This document shows positions 49,120-61,633 of a stretch of DNA of 64,000 bases, in pieces. The notes under the pieces are model-generated. The model saw only the letters and a list, made by a program, of their open reading frames with translations. It ran no database searches and was not told the origin of the DNA. The position numbers and the translations under genes were made by a program. Numbering within the stretch: position 1 is the first letter of the stretch; every line of letters starts with the position of its first letter. Source of the DNA: Hofstenia miamia (lineage: Eukaryota; Xenacoelomorpha; Acoela; Hofsteniidae). Where the stretch lies: contig CABFPE010000222.1 in assembly GCA_900660155.1 (NCBI GenBank), positions 218,498-282,497 on the forward strand, written 5' to 3'.

Positions 49120-49420
49120 ACCAGAAATATATTTTTGCTAAAGGAATATTTATTAATGGTTTTTAGAGGATCCTAATTTTTCAATGTCTCAAATTTCTCT
49201 AGGTAGCGAGTTACAGGGTCGAATGGTGACATTAATGAACGATTTATTTAAAAGATTTTTCTTATACTTGACACATGTAAAAAGTTTTTGGATGCCATTT
49301 GAATAAATACTGAAAAAACTAGTATCTATAGTTGTTTCTTGAGTTGCATCGGTGTTGGCAAGTAGTAAGTATAAAAACCTATTTCCTGTAAATCAACTTT
49401 GTAAAATTATAACAAAATCC
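49120..49420 (-). pseudogene. LINE ORF2 C-terminal fragment
   Basis: On the minus strand, NSLPREI, a stop, then DIEKLGSSKN matches the end of CR1/L2-type ORF2 proteins (NSLP.EI....L..FK). Upstream codons LFTCVKYKKNLLNKSF fit as well. AT-rich sequence to about 49700 may belong to the same copy. Confidence 0.55.
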
Positions 49421-49756
49421 TCAATTAGATTATTTTTCAAATATTGTCATAATTAATAGAATCAAAATCGTTTAAAAGATTAATAATAACATTCATTTTA
49501 AAGTTGGTAATTTTCATGAAATCCTTTGTTATATGAATATTGACTTGAGATAATTGCGCTTAATAATTTTTAAAGATTTATCTGTCATGATATAATATTG
49601 ATATTTTCTAAGCATGGCTGCCATTGCTAATGTCAGTTTACAAGTTTGACTAATCAAAATTGTTCTATTTACTTGGGTTATAGTTGTAGCCAATTAAATA
49701 TTAAGGACAAATTTTATTGAGCAACGGTATATATGTATCGCATCTCGGCTTTAAAT

Positions 49757-50124
49757 CAGGGCTTCAGAGCTGGAGCCCCGAATCAAGAAACAGCATTTTC
49801 CTCGGAGCCAGAGCTGGAGCAATATTTGAAATGCAAAGCCAGATATCTATAGAACAACTCCAGTTCTAAAAATTTTTTTGAAAAATTTATTGATTTTTGT
49901 TCTATAAAGAGCTTTGGTGTTACGCAAATGCATTAAAAAATTCGTTAAGCTTGAACAAAAAGCAATATGTACGCAAAAATTCATGTTTGTAAATATATTG
50001 TAACTCATCGCAATTGAGCCGTAGCTATTGGTAACCAATAGCTCCTAAGCTAGAGGTAAATTATGATTGGAATGCGCTCTGGAGTGGGAGCAGCTTCATT
50101 TTTTTAACAGGCTCAGAAACCCTG
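49757..50124. mobile_element. Short non-autonomous hAT element (368 bp)
   Basis: The ends CAGGGCTTCAGAGC and GCTCAGAAACCCTG are inverted with 12 of 14 matching. Flanking 8-mers ctttaaat (49749-49756) and ttttacat (50125-50132) agree at 6 of 8. Subterminal gctggagc/gctctggag motifs repeat at both ends, as in other hAT MITEs. Confidence 0.65.
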
Positions 50125-50740
50125 TTTTACATCAAAATATAGAAATGAAAAAAAGATTTTATATTATGTGCTATTTATGTAACAAGCACTTTCGAGGTTA
50201 ATAGTTAATACTAAAAATCAAACTTTCTCAATTCATAAATATAAATACCATAAAATTTATTACTTTTTCGCGCTATTTTCCGATCGACATTAATCATAAG
50301 TGCTTTACTGAATAGAGAAAATCTTGGTGTCACTGACGAACATGAATGCTCCATGGTAAACCATGTGTATAAAGATCAAATCTCGCATATATTTTTGTGG
50401 ATGAAATACCACTGCATCCTATTGAATGTTAATACATATGGTTCCATAAGAAAATAATCTAAGTAATATATTATGCAAATTACCGGAAGTTAATGTAATC
50501 AAGCAAGATGCGTTTAGGTTTATGGTATCACCCTACATTACAAGTTTATACACCAAAGAACCGAAGGTATAACAACTTACGACCTAAATTACGAAACAAC
50601 AAAGACGCTATTATTGCTTAAGCCCAATCCCAGTCAGTATCTATTTAGTGTTTTTTGAAAACAAACATGCATTAGATAATGTTAAAGTTCATTACCGCTT
50701 GTTAGATATTCAAACTAGCTAAATTGTCAAAAGTAAAAAA

Positions 50741-51111
50741 TGGGGATTTTCACTAAAATTTAAATTTAAATATTTTTACCCAAAAATGTTAAATTTAGTT
50801 TAAATTCTCTAAAAATAAAGCACCTATTAAAAAACATTTGCTAAATTTAGCAGAATTTCACTCTTTTTTGTCAGATAGTGTCACTATCTTTAGAATTTGC
50901 AGAAATTTATTAATTTTTTGCTTGCATTCATCTTAGAAATTAAGAGTTGTGTGATCATAAAGATAGTGACATTCTCGATCAAGAAAGAGACAGTTAATTT
51001 CTGCAAAAATTAGCAAATATTTTTAATGGTTGCTTTATTTTTAAAGAATTTAAACTAAATTAAATATTTTAGATAAAAAGATTTAAATTTAAATTTTAGT
51101 GAAAATACCCA
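50741..51111. mobile_element. Foldback MITE, near-complete palindrome (371 bp)
   Basis: The left half from tggggattttcactaaaat reads as the reverse complement of the right half, which ends attttagtgaaaataccca. Matching continues inward through blocks around tttaaactaaat, ttttaaagaa/ttctctaaaaa, gctaaattt/aaaattagc and tagtgtcactatcttt/aaagatagtgaca. A transcript across it would fold into a long hairpin. No target duplication is certain. Confidence 0.7.
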
Positions 51112-51309
51112 ATTGAGTTTCACGACTTAAATTGTTCCCTGCCATGTTAGTAAAAGTACAAAAATTCGCATTTTTAACATTGGTTGCTGATATTTCAATT
51201 CACACTCCAACAGTTTGGTTTTAGAATATTCAAAGATAATTATTTTCAAATCAACTATTTAGTTTCTATCTAATAATCACAACTTTTTAAATCAAATTTC
51301 AGCACTTAG

Positions 51310-51507
51310 CGTTCAATTCCAGACAAATTGGCTAGGCACATTTATCGAGAGAAAATACGATTTGCCCAACAACATATCGAATCATTTCCAACAGTTGACG
51401 CGCATTGTTTTAGAAAAGATTCTCTTCAAAGGTATGTAGAGGTAGATTTATCTGCAGCAAAGTTGTATCGTCTGTATCTACAAACTGTATTGACCATAAA
51501 AACATAG
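51310..51507 (+). pseudogene. Transposase-like gene, N-terminal fragment
   Basis: Open from just after a TAG acceptor-like site to TAG 51505-51507. It contains HIESFPTVDAHCFRKDSLQR and LSAAKLYRLYLQ. This matches, from memory, a block (HI.SFP...SHY.R....YL...L....MY.LY) found in a large family of uncharacterised DDE-like transposon proteins in cnidarians and insects. The downstream part of that family appears at 53419-53697, with a palindromic insert between. Confidence 0.45.
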
Positions 51508-51572
51508 AGAAATTGTTAATATTGGGAACACTTTTATAAACCTAAAAAGAGTAGATACGTCAAATGAGAGTT

Positions 51573-52036
51573 GTCAGTAGTAAAGAAAACTTGTATTTCG
51601 TTCCACTTTTTTCTAATTGGTCGAGATTTAGTTGGTAGGAGGTTCCACTTTTTTCTGATTGGGTATGCTGTTTAATAAAGTGGCTTAGGGCATAGGACAT
51701 ATGGCTATTTCTGTTCTGTGGAACACAGCTTTCATTCCTGCCAATCATGTGTTTTGTAGTGGTTGGTCCACTAAAATCTTATTTAATATCATATAGAGAG
51801 CACTAGCAATATCATTTCCATTCCTTCCAGACATTCATTCATTTCAAACATTTTTTGGTATAATGTATAATAGCAGTAAAATTTTATGTAGTAAGCTGCT
51901 TGTAGTAAAATGAGAAGATATTGCATTTGGGTGATATAAAATTGTTTTGACAACAGTAGTAAAGGAGACTTGTATTTCATTTCACTTTTTCTGATTGGTT
52001 GAGAGGAGGTTCCACTTTTTTCTGATTGGTCTAGAG
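51573..52036. repeat. ~85-bp direct repeats flanking the left palindrome arm
   Basis: The stretch 51573-51658 (agtagtaaagaaaacttgta...) recurs with changes at about 51952-52036. Both contain the block ttccacttttttctgattgg. Confidence 0.7.
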
Positions 52037-53405
52037 GGGACCTTTGATCCTTGCCAGCTCATGGATATTGACAGGGATGTTGTAGTGACGTCATGGAAAT
52101 TGTAATTGTGTATTGATTCATGTACTTAGTAGCTTTGTGATATTTACAGAGGTTCAATTTAGTTTGCATGTTTTATTTTACTTAGTTTGCATGTTTACTT
52201 GTTTGCACACATTTTTATTGATATATGTGACATTGTTGTCTGACTGTTTACTTTGCGTTTTATGATAATACATTGCTGAATTGTTGACTAATGAATAATG
52301 TTCTTATCTTAAAAACTTCCATGCGTTTTTAATGATTACCAATCAGTGTAATTTAATTTGTTTTTTCTATACACTACATGCAAAGGGCTACATTTCCTTT
52401 TTCAAATACGCTGCTATTTCATTGTAAGAAGTTATCCACGTTTCTAATGATTAATATCTGCATTTGTTGGAATTAATTCGTTTTCGCCAATGTTTCCTAT
52501 CCATAAAAAATTCCATGCATTTAATTCATTTTTTTCTAATACAAAACAGGAAAATACTTGCGATACTTAAACATTGCAGGCATATGAAATATAGACTTAC
52601 ATGATAAAGGCAATTTTCTGAATAAATTATACATGCGACGCTATTAGTAGGATTTATATATATACATGCTTTCATTAATACACTATTATGATATTAGTTT
52701 TACACCAAGATCTTTTATCTGCATTTCTTTTTGGTGTATAGGTATTTTCAGGGGATGTACACGTTTGCTGACTGTTACATCTTTTCTCGACTTGTGTTTT
52801 TCAGTTTATTTGGTTTATGACTCTTGCTCAGTCTTGTTGATATCTTTTCCATTGTATTGTGTAGTTGCCATAGAAATGAGAATGAGTTTTTCCAGGCAAT
52901 TAATCATTCTTCTAGTTGACGTATTGCTACACACTTGATTCCCCTTCACTGGATATGACTACAAATCATTAAATTAGTCAACTATGTTGAGATCACCTTC
53001 TAACCATACAAATGCTTGTAAATAGTGTGTTATTCACACGTAAAAAATATAGGCGCATGGTATTTAGAAGAAAGATCACCAAGAATTTTGAGAAAATTGT
53101 CAAATAATAATTTATAGGTGAAAAACAGCGTCTATAAAATTGCTTAACTGCGGTATAAACTCTGCTATGACTTGAAAAATTTAATACATATTCAGTTAAT
53201 AAGAAAACCTACTGCACTGTTTGGAATGAATGACGGCCTGAAAGAATGGAAATATTGCTTGTGCTCTTTATATGATATTAAATAAGATTTTAGTGGACCA
53301 ACTACTACAAAGGACATGATTAGCAGGAATGAACGCTATGTTCCACAGAGCAGAAATAGCTATATGTCCTATGATCTAAGCCACTTTATTAAACAGCATA
53401 CCCAA
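51659..53405. mobile_element. Element with ~190-bp inverted repeats, inserted in a transposase-like gene
   Basis: 51659-51850 and 53217-53405 are inverted copies with a few percent mismatch and small indels; the outer ends read ttgggtatgctg and cagcatacccaa. The 1.37-kb interior has no recognised coding. Pieces of one apparent gene lie on both sides (51310-51507 and 53419-53697), which suggests insertion, although the left flank also carries the extra direct repeat. Confidence 0.65.
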
Positions 53406-53418
53406 CTGCTCTTGATAA

Positions 53419-53697
53419 TACTGTGAACCTGGTCACAGTGCCATACAGGAAATTGATAGTAATCACAGTGCAATTGAGTGTGTTTTGCAGTGTTGTGAAA
53501 TATTTAGTTCTTTGACACTCTTACCACGTCTAGTAAAAATCAAGGCTAACAATATTACAATGAATATGACTTTGCTTCAGAAAAATGATGTCAAGAAACT
53601 AGCTACTGTGCTCCAGAAAGTAAATTTTTCACTAGTGAAATACAAAAAAGTAAGGAACTGTGACACCCTTAATTTCAACCTAAAATTGTTAGAATAA
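53419..53697 (+). pseudogene. Transposase-like gene, C-terminal fragment
   Basis: Open frame of 92 codons containing CEPGHSAIQEIDSNHSAIE and LLQKNDVKKL. It fits the C-terminal part of the same family as 51310-51507, where a pGHs..E.DS.HS.IE block follows the catalytic core. The core itself is missing. It starts exactly beyond the right palindrome arm. Confidence 0.4.
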
Positions 53698-55840
53698 GAC
53701 TAGATTGCAAGGGGGACATGGAAGAATACCCCATCAAGTTTTCAAAATTGATTTCGATTGGCTAAGTAAAAAATTCAGAAAAAATACATAGAATTTTCGG
53801 TATCTCAAGTTCCTATGAAATCATATATCAAGAAGAATGAGCATCAAAGCATTTTTATGAACAAAAATTTAACAGAACAATTGATGAGATACTTGAAACA
53901 ACAAATCTGAAAAATATTCAAATAATTTTGAATACATATACAATTATTTTTATTAACATAGCTATTTACAATTAAAAACAATTTTACAAAATTAACATTA
54001 CAAAATGGAGTATTCAAGAACCACCAAATTTAAAATTTTTTTTTAAGAAACCGAAAATAAATAGATATAAAATTAATATTACAATGAATATTTTTTTGGG
54101 TGATCGTACTGGAAGACTTGTACAACGATTAAGATGCTGTGGATAACACTATTTAATGAGTTTTTGTTCCAGATGTTCCAGGTTAGACATGATTTGCTAG
54201 AACCCTAACCACCATATCTTGATAATAGATATGTAGCATTTCCCCGCTGTAAAATTACTGATAATTTCTGGAAAAAATATGTCGAAATCGTATTCAGATC
54301 GCAAGAGGCGCTTCTGGCAGAAGACATAAAGACATCTCGGAAAATACTTTGATAGCAATTCGTGAACATCCTCCTAGAGCTTCCACTGATAGTGGTATGA
54401 AGAATAAAACAACAGCTGAACATGATTCCGGGCATTTAGTAAGCTTTCGGTTGTCTGAAACTTCTAGAGCATTACCAGCATTAGTACCCTGAAGCGAAAC
54501 AGTCGAAGGCTGCAGTGAACTAATTACAGTCACGTCTAGAGCGGCTGTTCGCCCAGAAGACCAGCATGCAAAAAGATGTCCCCAGGACGAACATGAGACT
54601 CAGTGAGGTTAGACTTTTATATACATTTAAAATTGAATGTAGAGGAAAGCACACTATAGATGTGATAAATCAAGTACGAACAATAAATAATATTAAATAA
54701 GATGTAACACTTGTCAATATCTGAAATTCAAATCAACTACAAAAATATCCGTTAGTCCAATGTCATTCCTAAAATCAATTGCACCAGTGGTTAAGAATAT
54801 ATTGGATATAGTAGTAGAAAACTAAGCAGAAAAATAAAAGAGCACTAAACAAATTCAACAAAAATCAAAACACTAAGAAAATGTGGAATAAATAATGATA
54901 TCGAAATTGTATAATCAACCATCCCCAAGAACTTAAAAACCTAAAGTATATACATGTACATAATATCTATACAATTGAAGAATATCCAATTGCAGTGAAT
55001 TCCACTAATATGAGCTCAAAATATTGTGAATAATGAATAAATGATAGCACTATTTAAAAAACAGGTACAATTTTACACTTAATATCTTTTGATATCAGTG
55101 CAATCAAGTCTTAACACCTAAGATAATTACATCTAAAAAGCATAAATTATCTGTAGTTAATGCTTAATGTTATAATGTAATTTAAAAAATAGTGCATATT
55201 TAGAAGGATTGTTTTTGGAAAATGCAATACTCAAGTTGAGCGAAATATATTTTTTCGTTTAATGTTTTGCTAAAATCATGAAACATGGTATTTACAGAAA
55301 ATCAAGTTACATTAAACTTACAATATCTTTCAAATTGTTGTTAATTAAGGCAATTGTAGAAGAAGAAGAAAAAGAAGAAGAAGTATCTATATTCAGAAAT
55401 ATAACAAATAAACAATACTGATGACAATTCGAAAACTTAGGTTATGGTGTTGTTAGTTTCTATCAATAAAGTAATCATGATTGTAAAATTTACAACCTCA
55501 CCATTTCAGTCTTTTTATATTAAAGGTGTAAAAGTATTTTTAATATCAATCTGAAAGTTTTTTAAGCTATTTATTTATTTGATATATTTTAATAATTCTT
55601 TCCATATATTTAAAGCTGTGTTTAGAAATGAGTTTTTCATTATTCACTTCTTATACCTGATTGGTTCAATTTATTTTTTTAATTATTTTTTCGGAAAGAA
55701 GGTCATTTTTGTTATATTGGAAAGTATTATTAATTATTTTGAAGAATATCTTTAAGACATTTTTATAGATATAGCATTGTGGATGTAGAAATAAGTTTGA
55801 AATTTTTCGGTATTCATTATTCTAATTAAAGCTATGATTA
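53698..55840. other. Intergenic, mostly unassigned
   Basis: AT-rich apart from about 54290-54600, which is GC-richer and open in one plus frame for about 60 codons (IREHPPRASTDSGMKNKTTA), then again after a stop. No domain recognised. A (GAA)n tract lies at 55359-55383. Confidence 0.3.
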
Positions 55841-55849
55841 TTAACTGCT

Positions 55850-57560
55850 ACTTTCATAGCCCAATTTAGTTGTACCTGAAATTTTCTGCGGAATTTCTTT
55901 GCTTTAATCGAATGGCAATTTTTCTAATAATATGGTTCAGTTGCTTTGCAAAATTTAAATGTGAATCAAAAATAATGCCGAGGTTTTAAAGGAATCAACT
56001 TGCTTTATATGAACGCCGAATGTATAGCCTCGTCACATTTTAATATAAATATTAGGATAATAACGTGAACACATTCTTCATCGAATTCCTATATGTAATA
56101 GCAAGTTTTTCCAATTCTTAATTGTGCAATTGCGAAAATATTTCTTAGAATTCTTTTTTCAATTTGTTTTCTCATTCTAAAATTTTGTTTGTTGCATATT
56201 CTATACCAGAGATGCAAGTAGAGTAAATGTTTACTAATATCCCCACAAAATCTGTTTCCTACCCCACAATTACGGATTCAGCTTTGTCCTATTTAGCCCC
56301 ACATCTTTTATTCTATTGCCCCATATTGTCCCATTCAATAGATTTTCTCTAAATAGAATAGAGAATAGAATAGAATTTCTTACTAAGTGTATTACATTGG
56401 CATAATTAAATACATCAAAAAAGCTGGTAATACAACACTTAATGCGTCGATAATAACATGAAGTACAAAAAAAATAATACAACAACAAAATGCTAATAAT
56501 TTTAACTAATAATATATTTTGAAAAACTGAAATTCTTTTCTTGACATAGAGCCAATTTTAGAGATATGTTGTTTCTGGAGGTAGTCACAGATTTGACTTT
56601 TAAATTTCCTGCGACTTTTGATTCGTTATATTTTAATTGGTAAGTTATTCTATAGTTCAATTGTTGAGTTTAAAAAAGAGTTTTTAAGAAAATGTTTTTT
56701 TAAACTTCACTTTTCTGTATTTAGAAGTCCTAGAATTATAAGTTGAATGCGCATATAACGGGAATTGGAGTTTACTGTGAGGTGAACGCGATCTGAAGTA
56801 TCCCAAAATTGTATTAATGAAAAGCATCTTATGAAATGTGAAGATTGCCATGATTAGAATATGAACTTTTGTCCCTCATAGTCGAGTAATTATCATTATG
56901 AATCTTTGCTGCCCGTTTAATTTGTGAATCGATTTTTTTATTAATGAGTGGCTTACGTTAATAAGTAAAACATTACAGTATCTATAATGACTTAATACTA
57001 GAGAGTTAATCAACATAGATTTCATTTTGGAGTTTACAAAATTTCCTACTTATGAAATAGTTTTAATTCTCATTGCCATTTTCTGCAATACTATGGGTAT
57101 GTGACTTGAATAGTTCAATTTATTATGGATTGTTTCTCCACGATATTTGAAGGAATCGACTTGTGTCATTTTTGACAAGGGAAACTTTAAAATATGTGAT
57201 TGATTATCTTTGTGAAAGAGAGACATAACACAGAATTCTTTTTTAGAAGAAATTACAGTTAAATGGTGCACATTAAAATATTTTAGCAGTTAAGAGAGAT
57301 TAGTTTCTAATTTAACAATTGATATTTCTATTTGATAATCATGTGTGTAAATACACGTGTCGTCAGCATACTGCACTATTCCACAATCATTGCTTAAATT
57401 GCAATTTAAATCACTTACATACAACGAAAAAATAGATGCCCTAAAATAGTATCGTGTGGAACACCTTTGTACGTTTTACCCCAGTTAGAAACTATACCAC
57501 TTACCTTTACTCTTGGCATTATTTAATTGTTTTTTCTAAGCCACCACAGCTGGCCGCTGT
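55850..57560 (-). pseudogene. CR1-like LINE remnants (two overlapping pieces)
   Basis: On the minus strand: GVP...ILGHLFF (about 57440-57460) and VQYADDTCIYT, the RT catalytic block (about 57345-57385). FKYRGETIHNKLNYSSHI (about 57100-57160) is the post-catalytic strand. Toward lower coordinates, C-terminal-like codons follow (56560-56960). A second copy of the same post-catalytic block, LGIIFDSHLNFAKQL, appears near 55950-55990, so at least two fragments are present. Many stops. Confidence 0.6.
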
Positions 57561-59664
57561 CACCAGTGGAGGTTCAAGGAATCCGGAATTTTTTAAGACT
57601 CTTTTAAAAACGGTAATTTTTCTTATTATTATAGTAACAATTGGGTTGTGGAGAATTTTTAATTTTTTGGCCGTAACATAGTTTCCCTTGGGTATTTTTC
57701 ATAATGATTATTATTTCACTTAATTCTAATCATGATATTACATTATTGGTGTAATAATCCCTCGAATATTCTGATAATTAAAGAAGTAAATGAAATTGGT
57801 CGATAATTTTTGGCAAAGCAGATAACTTTTCTTAATATTATAGTCTAGGAATTTTTAAAAAATTTTAGTGGCCTTGGAAAAAATCTGCTTAAGCGCTTAT
57901 AACTCATGACTCATTAAAATATCAAAAATCTGAAAGCACCAAAAAATGGAGAAGTATTTATTCTTCGAGGCCGAGACCTCTGATATGGTTTGGGAGGCTT
58001 AACTACATATAAAAAACAGCTAAAGTACGTTGTTGGTCTCATAAGTTTTAAGCCTTACATTTATGTGAACACTAGGTATGGAGAAAATTAAAAAATTTTT
58101 TAAGTAATTGGCTCAGAGAATTTTTTTGCAAATGTGGAAAACGATTTATTCTTTTAAAAACACCAGATTAAAAATAGGAGCATGCTTTAAATAATCCTTA
58201 ATGTGATTATCTTTATACATTCGTTAAATATATAATTTAAGGGACAGGATGCAGTGAAGTGCCCATGGAGGTGCAGAGAGGGCGGCAGTTTCCCCCTAAA
58301 ATTAACCTTAAGGAATAAACCTCCCAAAATTGTATAATGTAGACAGTAAAAGTCTTCTATTTAGTTAGTATGTTATGTTGGGCAATAAATGCATTTTGCC
58401 CACCTCCCCTCTAATAAAAATTCGTTCCGCATCACTGCCCATATTTGATTTGTTAGGCTTAAGTTTGATAATTGCTTTTAAAGTTTCAATTCTTGATGTA
58501 AAACAAACAAAATTAAGTTTTAAAAAAATTTGGCTTAATGATTAAGAGGCATGCTCCACAATTGAATAACTGCCATTGCCAACTAACCAAGATACGACAA
58601 ACAATCAAATTCAGCTCGCAAAAACAAAACGTTCACTTTTTGCACTTTTTGCATGATTCTTAAACCAATGCTACACAGTCGTTTTGTTGCCCATTTTTTC
58701 CTCCGAAGGAACAAATTTTGTCGTCAATTTTATTTGGTTGGAACGAACAGGTTTAGTTTAGATAATTATTTCTGATTTTATTTGGTGAATTGAGGCCCTA
58801 TATGAACGTTTTTCGTTGATCACCAAAATTTAGGACAAAAAATAGATATTTTATACTTAAACCGTTTTCTACCAATGTATCGAATTGACTACAGGTAGTG
58901 TTTGAAGCACTATGTTGCAAATTCATTTGTAAATTTATTGTTTGTTAGTATTACTTAGAGTGGATTAACACTTTACCAAGAAATAATTGTTGATATACAA
59001 TTTCTCAACCTCTATTGGCTGCATTTTCTTTAGTCAAAATTTTGAGATGGTTAGGTCAAAAAATGGAAATGTATTAGGTCAAAATTAGGTCGCAATATTA
59101 ATAGTGTTCATAATTTCATAGTAATCAGTAAGAGTTTTTCCATATAAATTTTTACTAGCATACGGTTTGATTTAGATTTCTTACTATTCCTGAATTCATT
59201 AATTGGCTTCCATTTGAATAGGCCTTTTGATTTGGTAGACTAGAGTACTCATTTCTAATATATTCATTTCAACAGCATAACCAAATTTTCACTTCAATGA
59301 ATAGTTAAATGTTAACTACATTAAATAAATAAAATAATTTTGCCATTTTATTTTATGAATTATTGTTCTCATTTGATGTAACTAGTGTAATTATATGCTG
59401 CAGCAGCAGTGACTGAAGTTGACAGCTGCTTCCTGTCACAAGCAGATGACATAGCTGTTGAACTGAAAATCTGAAATATATTGATGAATGTCCGAAAATA
59501 TCGACCGTGTACAGCATTCCTGTTTGCGGTTGTCCTTGTTCTTTCTTAAATACTTCAATTCTAATCACTGTCGTTTCAATAAAATCTGTACAAAACAACC
59601 AAACACTCTCACTACTTGTTTAGTGAAAATTTCATCATTTATGTGCAATTTAAGTAAAGCTTTT
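57561..59664. other. Intergenic, nothing recognised
   Basis: No domain, RNA gene or repeat end recognised. Confidence 0.4.
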
Positions 59665-59743
59665 GTTTGCATATCTTGAAGTTATAGCGCTATTATCGTA
59701 CAAAGCATAGTTCCTTTTGCTCGAAATGCCATATCTTGGAGCC

Positions 59744-60004
59744 TTAGTACTGAATTACTTGGATGCGGATGATGGAGAGCTCATATGGTGGACTCCGAAG
59801 GACTCCAGATATATACTTCATTGACCATCTGTGAGATGCCTTTGGTCGTTGATTTAGAGAGGTAAATCCCAGCCAACAAATTTGCATGAGTTGATTGACA
59901 ACATACCCATGGTGCCACAACGCTATGGACGTCAAATAGCAAACCAACCAGATATTAGACAGTGACTTTGGACCATTGTTGTTTAATGTATATCTGTTGT
60001 TCAT
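59744..60004 (+). pseudogene. Tc1/mariner-like transposase 3' remnant
   Basis: Plus-strand codons in two frames give DAFGR.FREVNPSQ and PTNLHELIDNIPMVPQRYG, resembling the end of Tc1/mariner transposases (W-D-x-L-x-R-x-V-R, then NLxEL...W..IP). Very degraded, with several stops and no catalytic triad. The duplicate is at 61852-62112. The antisense open frame here is probably a shadow. Confidence 0.4.
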
Positions 60005-60161
60005 TTCAAGTAAGCATTATTGTTTCATTTTATGAAGTACCTAAAAAGAATGGAGATGATCAAAATCTTTCTACAGTATATATTGTGCCACTGTTCTTCT
60101 ATAATCTGGCATCTTGTCTTGATGCGCACAAGGCTAACAAATTTTGCCTTTAATACTTTAA

Positions 60162-60377
60162 CACTAGAAAGTCAACCAACTATTCTATGTCTTTAATTCA
60201 TGCAGTTGTCAGCATTGACGCATTCAAGTGGAACTAATGAAAACAAAACAAATGAAAGAATAGCGTCAGAAGAACAAAATAAGCTGTTTTTCTATTTAAA
60301 TTCTCATTACATGAGCCATTATAAATGCATTTAAGATGTGCAAAGTGGTCAAATTTGATCGCTTGGACTTTCTAGTG
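60162..60377. mobile_element. piggyBac-type MITE (216 bp), copy 1
   Basis: Inverted ends CACTAGAAAGTC and GACTTTCTAGTG are perfect over 12 bp. The flanks are TTAA (60158-60161) and TTAC (60378-60381), a one-base-decayed TTAA target. The inner right end cttggac/aagcgatcaaatttgacc is typical of piggyBac MITEs by memory. Confidence 0.75.
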
Positions 60378-60589
60378 TTACGATAGTTGATGAGGAGTTC
60401 ATTCTAAATGTATGTAAACAGTAATCGAACTCTGTTTTTACTGAAGAAGTTTTCCGGGAAACAGTATAAAAGTAACTTGAACAACTTACTCCCACATGAT
60501 CAACCATTATTTTAGAAGTTAAACTTTTACTAAGACTAAGATAATGACGTTATGATTTTGCTTCTAAGAAGCCTAAACAGGATCAAGAA

Positions 60590-61230
60590 TTTTTATCAAA
60601 TTTCAGGTCTGTAACTAATTTAATTTTTTTATCAAATATATTTGAAAGGCAGCTTCATTAGAGCTGCTAGTTTAATATGTTATTCGATTGTCATCAATCT
60701 AAATATACACACATTTACTCTACGAAACGGTTCTAATCAAATTGTTTAATGATGCTTATTCATGTTTGGAGAAAGTGAAAAGTCTCATAATATTGTAGTT
60801 TGATCTCTCGGCAGTATTAGATACAATTGCCCACAATGCTCTTTTCAATTTCACGAGGAGAAAATTGGCATAGACAGAGCCGGTAGTAGTGGAATTAGTC
60901 ATACTTTACTCAGTGATTTCAACGCGTATTGATCAATAATGATTTTTTATATACTTAGCTGCACTTTCAGAAAGAATTAAGGAACTGAAGGTATTATACT
61001 ACATACACTCATGGAAAAAATATACTACCCGGTTAGACATTTAACTCTATTTCGAAAACAAGACAATATATATGTATATGCAAATGATTTGTTGGTGCAT
61101 TTTGTTGTCTGTAGCACGATAACCTCTGACTTTGTGCACGGCGCACCTGAACGGAGCTCACAATGTTATTCTCCAGAAAGTAAAACATTTAAGGGTAATT
61201 GTCGTTTCCATGGATATTAGACCGAGTCAT
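60590..61230 (+). pseudogene. LINE reverse transcriptase remnant
   Basis: Plus-strand pieces in several frames: FRSVTNLIFLSNIFERQL (RT start, about 60603-60656), FDLSAVLDTIAHNALF (first catalytic Asp block, about 60800-60847) and YVYANDLLVHFV (about 61070-61105), where the usual Y-A-D-D reads Y-A-N-D. The order fits CR1/L2-type RT. A partial duplicate runs at 62700-63029. Confidence 0.5.
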
Positions 61231-61633
61231 TATCTATATATTAGGGATATTTATATATATACATATATCATAGCGTACTATATAATAATCTTAAATGTCC
61301 TCGAAGGTATTCATTAATTATAAAATCTTTTGAGGTGAAACATTACATTCATCACCTTTATATTAAGCCTATGGAGTTTTATATATAGGCCTAGTGATGT
61401 CCTACGAAAAATTTCTTATCTTAACCGAAGTAATTTTTCTTTTACGGCTATTTATCAAATTAAAAATATGCAATAAATTTTTTTCAACAATTTGCTAAAA
61501 AATTCTTTTTAAAAAAGTCATATTTAAAAAACAAAATTTGGAAGGTGGAACTTACCCGTAGCCGAAAAGAACTAATCGCACTCGCCCATACGTGAGAGTA
61601 AAACCGTATACCTGCTGGTAATATATATATATN

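Larger units (their letters stand above)
59665..60921. repeat. 1,257-bp block duplicated at 61773-63029
   Basis: Near-identical to 61773-63029 (offset 2,108; differences include one a/g near 60439/62547 and three bases near 60890/62998). The second copy is bounded by single Ns at 61772 and 63030. Confidence 0.9.

Noticed and set aside
59744-60004. 86-codon minus-strand frame repeated at 61852
   Set aside because: Repeated only because the whole block is duplicated; the plus strand better fits a Tc1/mariner remnant.
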